Assembly (NCBI GenBank): GCA_023422695.1
Contig: JAFAGN010000157.1
Location: 1 to 25,344, forward strand
Reading direction: 5' to 3'
DNA: 25,344 nt
Source: Pseudomonadota bacterium
Lineage (GTDB): Bacteria; Pseudomonadota; Alphaproteobacteria; Sphingomonadales; Sphingomonadaceae
Under the pieces are notes generated by a model, which made no database searches, was not told the DNA's origin, and was given only the letters and a program-made list of their open reading frames with translations. The position numbers and the translations under genes were made by a program. Positions 22,082 to 25,344 of the stretch are shown here, piece after piece (the first letter of the stretch is position 1; every line of letters starts with the position of its first letter).

Positions 22082-22414
22082 TTATTTGCGGATCGAGCTG
22101 ACGCGGATCAGCTGGTCGCGCGATGCGTCGGCAATGACCCGTTCGGCCTGCGCCGTGGCGATCAACCGCGTGTCGACGCGGCATTGCCGGACATCATTCT
22201 TGCCCTGAAGGTCGAAATCGGGCGCGGTGCCGCACACTTCGACGACGGCGCGCCAGATGCGGCGGTCGAGGCTTTTGGCGCCAGCCTCGGTGCGAAGGTC
22301 GAGGTCGCGGTGCGCGACGGCAACGCTGGGGTTTGCGGCGGGTGCCGATTGGGCGAGAGCGGGCTGGCCCACCGAAGCGGCGGTCAGCGCGGCGAGGATC
22401 AGAAGCTTTTTCAT
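22082..22414 (-). CDS. UrcA family secreted protein
   Basis: A 110-residue exported protein. MKKLLILAALTAASVGQPALA is the signal peptide. The mature part VAVAHRDLDLRTEAGAKSLD followed by RRIWRAVVEVCG and VRQCRVD is the UrcA pattern, with two cysteines likely to bond. The family is abundant in Sphingomonadales and Caulobacterales and has no known function. GGAG lies eight bases before the ATG at 22414. It is divergent from a LysR regulator, and a perfect 22-base palindrome lies in the shared promoter region, so control by that regulator is plausible. Confidence 0.85.
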   Translation of the reverse strand: MKKLLILAALTAASVGQPALAQSAPAANPSVAVAHRDLDLRTEAGAKSLDRRIWRAVVEVCGTAPDFDLQGKNDVRQCRVDTRLIATAQAERVIADASRDQLIRVSSIRK

Positions 22415-22512
22415 CTTGTGTCTCCATCGACCGGCCAAAGAGGAGGGGAGGAAGCCGGTACAGCGCAGATAAGCGATCGCCCGATCCGCGAGGAGCAACG
22501 ATGTTGCTGGGC

Positions 22513-22534
22513 CATTCTGCAAAATTGCAGAATG
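22513..22534. promoter_or_regulatory. Perfect palindrome between urcA-type and lysR genes, candidate operator
   Basis: CATTCTGCAA-AA-TTGCAGAATG is a 10+2+10 perfect inverted repeat containing the T-N11-A spacing used by LysR-type regulators. It is 32 bases upstream of the lysR start and about 100 upstream of the UrcA gene. It is the obvious binding site for autoregulation. Confidence 0.7.
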
Positions 22535-22548
22535 CCGCGAAGGCGCTT

Positions 22549-22567
22549 ATGCCGCACAAAGCGGCAT
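22549..22567 (+). promoter_or_regulatory. Hairpin overlapping the lysR start codon
   Basis: ATGCCGC-ACAAA-GCGGCAT is a perfect 7-bp stem with a 5-base loop, and its last two bases are the first two of the lysR ATG. It would hide the start region in the mRNA, and no good ribosome site is visible elsewhere. It could also be a second protein-binding site. Confidence 0.45.
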
Positions 22568-23447
22568 GTATGATTGGAACGACCTCAAGGCCTTTCTGGC
22601 CGTTGCCGAAACCGGCAGCACGCTGTCCGCCGCGCAGGCGCTGCGCGTCAGCCAGACCACCGTCGCGCGGCGCATCGCGGCGCTGGAGGCCGCAACCGGC
22701 CTTAACCTGTTCGAGCGGCGGCAGGCGGGTTATGCGCTGACCCCGGTGGGCGAGGCGATGCTGGGCAGCGCCGCGGCGGTGCGCGATGCCGCCGATCGTT
22801 TTGGCGAAGCCGCTAGCGCGTCGTCGCGCGAAGTCGGCGGCACGGTCAGCCTGACGACGATGGAAATCTTTGCGGTCACCATCCTGCCGCCAATCCTGCG
22901 CGACCTGCGCGCGGCGCATCCCGGCATCCATATCCAGCTCGATACATCGGACGAACAGCGCGATCTGGCGAGCGGCGCCGCCGACATCGCGATCCGCAGC
23001 AGCAAGCAACCCACCGGCGCCGGGCTGGTCGGCCGCCGCATCGCCGACAATCCGTGGACCGTATATTGCAGCCGCGACTATGCCGACCGCCACGGCATTC
23101 CGCACAGCCGTGAGCAATTGGCGGCGCATCCGTTCATCGGCGGCGGGGGCGGCGTGTGGACGCCGTACCTCGCGTGGCTACGCCAATATGGGCTCGAGGA
23201 GTCGGTGGTCATGCAATATGACAGCGCCCCCGGCCTGCTCGCCGGGGTGCGATCGGGGATGGGGCTGACGATCCTGCCCGGCTTTATCGCCAATCGCGAA
23301 CCCGATCTGATCCGCTGCATTCCGCCCAAGCAGGAAGATACCACCGGACTGTGGCTGCTCACCCACGAACGGCTGCGTCATGTCCCGCGAGTCCGGTTAG
23401 TGCTGGATTTTCTGGCAAAGGAATTGACGCAGCTGGCGCGCGACTAG
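22566..23447 (+). CDS. LysR-family transcriptional regulator
   Basis: A 293-residue LysR-type regulator of normal length. The winged helix-turn-helix covers residues 1-60 (MYDWNDLKAFLAVAETGS; SAAQALRVSQTTVARRIAAL; FERRQAGYALTPVGE). The substrate-binding domain starts at about 92 (GGTVSLTTMEIFAVTILPPI), with DIAIRSSKQPTGAGLVGRRI. The N-terminal MYDWNDLKAFLAVAETG type is common in alphaproteobacteria. The ligand is unknown. It is divergent from the UrcA gene with a palindromic operator candidate between them, so it probably controls itself and perhaps that gene. No ribosome site is clear. Confidence 0.92.
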   Translation: MYDWNDLKAFLAVAETGSTLSAAQALRVSQTTVARRIAALEAATGLNLFERRQAGYALTPVGEAMLGSAAAVRDAADRFGEAASASSREVGGTVSLTTMEIFAVTILPPILRDLRAAHPGIHIQLDTSDEQRDLASGAADIAIRSSKQPTGAGLVGRRIADNPWTVYCSRDYADRHGIPHSREQLAAHPFIGGGGGVWTPYLAWLRQYGLEESVVMQYDSAPGLLAGVRSGMGLTILPGFIANREPDLIRCIPPKQEDTTGLWLLTHERLRHVPRVRLVLDFLAKELTQLARD

Positions 23448-23499
23448 GACTCGGCCTTTTCCTTTACCGTAGCCCTGAGGCACAAGCGACGGTCGATAC

Positions 23500-23997
23500 T
23501 CACCCCAGCCGCGCGCACCCCAGCGCCGCGGCATCGATTGCGGTCGCGGCGCCGCGCAGCCGGTAGGTGTCGGCAATCGCGCCGCCGGTCGCGGTGCTGC
23601 TCGCGACGCTCATGCTGGGGGCCGATCGCATCGCGGCGACGATCGCGGCATCCATCCGCGCGTCGCTCGCCCAGCCGTGCGCGCCATTGCCGGTCAGGAT
23701 GAAGCGGCGGCTGCCGATGGTCAGCCGTAAGTCGCGCCCCGGCGCTCGCGCTTTCGACAGACGGACGTAGAATTGGCCGCGAATCCGCGATTTCGGCCAA
23801 TAGCCGACACTGGCATAGGCCTTGACCTGCGGGGTGCCGATCGTCGCGGCGGGGGCGGCGAGCGCATAGCAGCGCGGCGTCGCCGGATCGCGAAACGCGC
23901 CCCAGCCGTCGAAAATCCCCAATGCCGTCGGGGCAGCGGCGAGCGCCGCGACAGGTATTGCCGCCAGTGTCGTGAAAAGGAAGGCCCAGCGCCGCAT
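23500..23997 (-). CDS. Exported protein, possibly IalB-like
   Basis: A 165-residue protein with signal peptide MRRWAFLFTTLAAIPVAALA. The mature part begins with GIFDGWGAFRDPATPRCYAL and ends with a cysteine near the C-terminus (AALGCARLG), so one disulfide is possible. WGAFRD....RCY.L and the following beta-rich region recall invasion-associated-locus-B (IalB) proteins, but the resemblance is weak and the function unknown. The ATG at 23997 starts the signal peptide cleanly; the frame is open to 24591, but that part overlaps dnaN in antisense. It is divergent from dnaN. Confidence 0.65.
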   Translation of the reverse strand: MRRWAFLFTTLAAIPVAALAAAPTALGIFDGWGAFRDPATPRCYALAAPAATIGTPQVKAYASVGYWPKSRIRGQFYVRLSKARAPGRDLRLTIGSRRFILTGNGAHGWASDARMDAAIVAAMRSAPSMSVASSTATGGAIADTYRLRGAATAIDAAALGCARLG

Positions 23998-24082
23998 CGC
24001 GCCCTCGTTCGCGCGATTGGGGATGGTTTGCAAGCATGGCTTGCGCGTGCCGATGCGTGCGTTAAGGAAGGTGGGCATTTTC

Positions 24083-24128
24083 AGGGGCCGGGAATCGGAG
24101 CGACGAATCGACTCCGATCGCTGCCCCT
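24083..24128. promoter_or_regulatory. Nested stem-loop upstream of dnaN
   Basis: AGGGGC (24083-24088) pairs with GCCCCT (24123-24128), and inside it ATCGGAG (24094-24100) pairs with CTCCGAT (24112-24118) around an 11-base loop. It ends 41 bases before the dnaN ATG, in the region shared with a divergent gene. A smaller palindrome GCAAGC-ATG-GCTTGC lies at 24030-24044. It could be a leader structure or a protein site; function is unknown. Confidence 0.5.
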
Positions 24129-24169
24129 TCAGGGACTTCTCCCGCGGAACACAGGGATGGCGGATTAGA

Positions 24170-25285
24170 ATGAAAGCGACGATCGAACGCGCAGTGTTGT
24201 TGAAGAGCCTTGGCCACGTCCAGTCGGTGGTCGAGCGGCGCAATACCATCCCCATCCTGTCGAACGTCCTGATCGAAGCCGATGCTTCGGGCCAGCTCAA
24301 GCTGATGGCGACCGACCTCGACTTGCAGGTCGTCGAGACGATCGCGGCCAAGGTCGAAACCGCGGGCACGACCACAGTGTCGGCGCACACCTTGTTCGAA
24401 ATCGCCCGCAAACTGCCCGAAGGATCGGAAGTCAGCCTCGCCGCTGCCGAAGGCAAGATGCAGGTCAAGGCCGGGCGCTCGAACTTCAACCTGCCGACGC
24501 TGCCGCGCGACGATTTCCCGGTGATCGCCGAGGGCGACCTGCCGACCAATTTCGAACTGCCGGTCGCCGAGCTGATCCAGATCATCGACAAGACGCGCTT
24601 TGCGATCTCGACCGAGGAAACGCGTTACTACCTCAACGGCATCTTCCTGCATGTGGCCGAAGATGCGTCGGGTCCGGTGCTGAAGGCCGCGGCGACCGAC
24701 GGTCACCGTCTCGCGCGCTACACCGTCACGCGTCCCGAGGGCGCGTCGTCGATGCCCGACGTCATCGTGCCGCGCAAATGCGTCGCCGAAATCCGCAAGC
24801 TGCTCGACGAGGCCGAGGGCAATGTCGAGATCAGCCTGTCGGCGAGCAAGATCCGCTTCCAGCTGGGCAACGCGATCCTGACGTCGAAGCTGATCGACGG
24901 GACGTTCCCCGATTACAGCCGTGTGATCCCGACCGCGAACGACAAGCTGCTCAAAGTTGATCCGAAGAGCCTGTACCAGGGGGTCGATCGCGTCTCGACG
25001 ATCGCCAGCGAAAAGACCCGCGCGGTCAAGGTGGGCCTCGACAAGGACCGCATCACGCTCAGCGTCACCAGCCCCGAAAACGGCACCGCGGCCGAAGAAG
25101 TGGCGGCGGGTTATGACAGCGACGCAATGGAAATCGGTTTTAACGCGCGCTACCTCAGCGACATCTTGGGGCAGGTCGACGGCGACAGCGTCGAATTGCA
25201 CCTTGCCGACGCCAACGCCCCGACGCTGATCCGCGAGAGCGAAAAGAGCCCGGCGTTGTATGTTCTGATGCCGATGCGAGTATAA
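24170..25285 (+). CDS. dnaN: DNA polymerase III subunit beta (sliding clamp)
   Basis: The ring-shaped clamp that tethers the replicative polymerase to DNA. It has 371 residues, in the usual range, with three similar clamp domains of about 120 residues. Recognisable parts are MKATIERAVLLKSL, QSVVERRNTIPILSNVL, LPRDDFPVI, ATDGHRLA, the peptide-binding region near IDGTFPDYSRVIP, and the C-terminal ALYVLMPMRV. The ATG at 24170 is the family start; the ribosome site is weak (AGGG 14 bases upstream). dnaA and recF are not in the window, so this is not a dnaA-dnaN-recF origin cluster as far as can be seen. The gene to its right is outside. Confidence 0.98.
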   Translation: MKATIERAVLLKSLGHVQSVVERRNTIPILSNVLIEADASGQLKLMATDLDLQVVETIAAKVETAGTTTVSAHTLFEIARKLPEGSEVSLAAAEGKMQVKAGRSNFNLPTLPRDDFPVIAEGDLPTNFELPVAELIQIIDKTRFAISTEETRYYLNGIFLHVAEDASGPVLKAAATDGHRLARYTVTRPEGASSMPDVIVPRKCVAEIRKLLDEAEGNVEISLSASKIRFQLGNAILTSKLIDGTFPDYSRVIPTANDKLLKVDPKSLYQGVDRVSTIASEKTRAVKVGLDKDRITLSVTSPENGTAAEEVAAGYDSDAMEIGFNARYLSDILGQVDGDSVELHLADANAPTLIRESEKSPALYVLMPMRV

Positions 25286-25302
25286 GAGCCCGCTACAAGT
25301 TG

Positions 25303-25334
25303 CGTCATTGCGAGCGCAGCGAAGCAATCCAGAG
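25303..25334 (+). repeat. Dispersed repeat CGTCATTGCGAGCG... (window edge)
   Basis: The sequence starting CGTCATTGCGAGCGCAGCGA and continuing AGCAATCCAGAG is a repeat motif I recognise as common between genes in many bacteria, including sphingomonads. Only one arm is seen before the window ends. It follows dnaN by 17 bases. Confidence 0.55.
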
Positions 25335-25344
25335 TAGCGTAAAC

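Noticed and set aside
24157..24168. Three-codon mini-ORF (ATG GCG GAT TAG) ending one base before the dnaN ATG
   Set aside because: The G-rich sequence is directly adjacent to its ATG, so it has no usable ribosome site; four codons can arise by chance.
1..25344. tRNA, rRNA or known riboswitch genes
   Set aside because: I looked through the intergenic gaps and saw no cloverleaf-like or rRNA-like sequence; a tRNAscan or Rfam run would be decisive.

Overview
The window is GC-rich chromosomal DNA, most likely from a Sphingomonadales alphaproteobacterium, with Sphingopyxis or a close relative as my best guess. The evidence is the codon use, a UrcA-family secreted protein, the alphaproteobacterial style of thrS, rlmN and dnaN, and dispersed palindromic repeats of types I associate with sphingomonad genomes. 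I see no phage, transposase, plasmid, CRISPR, rRNA or tRNA gene. The window is ordinary chromosome with some repeat-rich intergenic regions.

Layout. (1) 1-3.7 kb, plus strand: a periplasmic gamma-glutamyltransferase and a long-chain acyl-CoA synthetase. (2) 3.7-7.1 kb, minus strand: alpha/beta hydrolase, hotdog thioesterase, glyoxalase I and glyoxalase II form a tight cluster, followed by a small lipoprotein. A DUF6356-type small protein lies upstream across a palindromic repeat. This is a methylglyoxal/thioester detoxification neighbourhood. (3) 7.1-8.5 kb, minus strand: a three-gene cassette of two small membrane proteins and an XRE-type mini-regulator, with tandem palindromic operator-like sites upstream, and then a MerC-domain protein whose promoter region holds a 19-bp palindrome. 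(4) 8.6-13.4 kb, plus strand: thrS, metallophosphoesterase, AraC-type regulator and an exported HExxH protein, with overlapping or nearly abutting ends. (5) 13.5-14.2 kb: a TauE/SafE permease. (6) 14.5-18.5 kb: an ABC exporter pair (ybbP- and ybbA-like) divergent from a tesA-like lipase, the familiar ybbAP/tesA arrangement. (7) 18.5-20.1 kb: ynfA and a small beta-barrel outer-membrane protein in a repeat-rich region. (8) 20.1-25.3 kb: rlmN, a small exported protein, UrcA divergent from a LysR regulator, an IalB-like exported protein and dnaN.

The less routine signals are mostly non-coding. Five copies of a two-hairpin repeat show compensatory stem changes. Three further dispersed inverted-repeat families and one more single repeat copy are present, one of the inverted repeats lying inside the ybbA-ybbP pair. 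Candidate operators precede the XRE cassette, the MerC gene, the LysR gene and the DUF6356 gene. A nested stem-loop lies just upstream of dnaN. I did not find a clearly new multi-gene system. The best candidates for something undescribed are the XRE/membrane-protein cassette with its tandem operators, and the exported HExxH protein. All functional calls come from reading motifs by eye; no database search was run.
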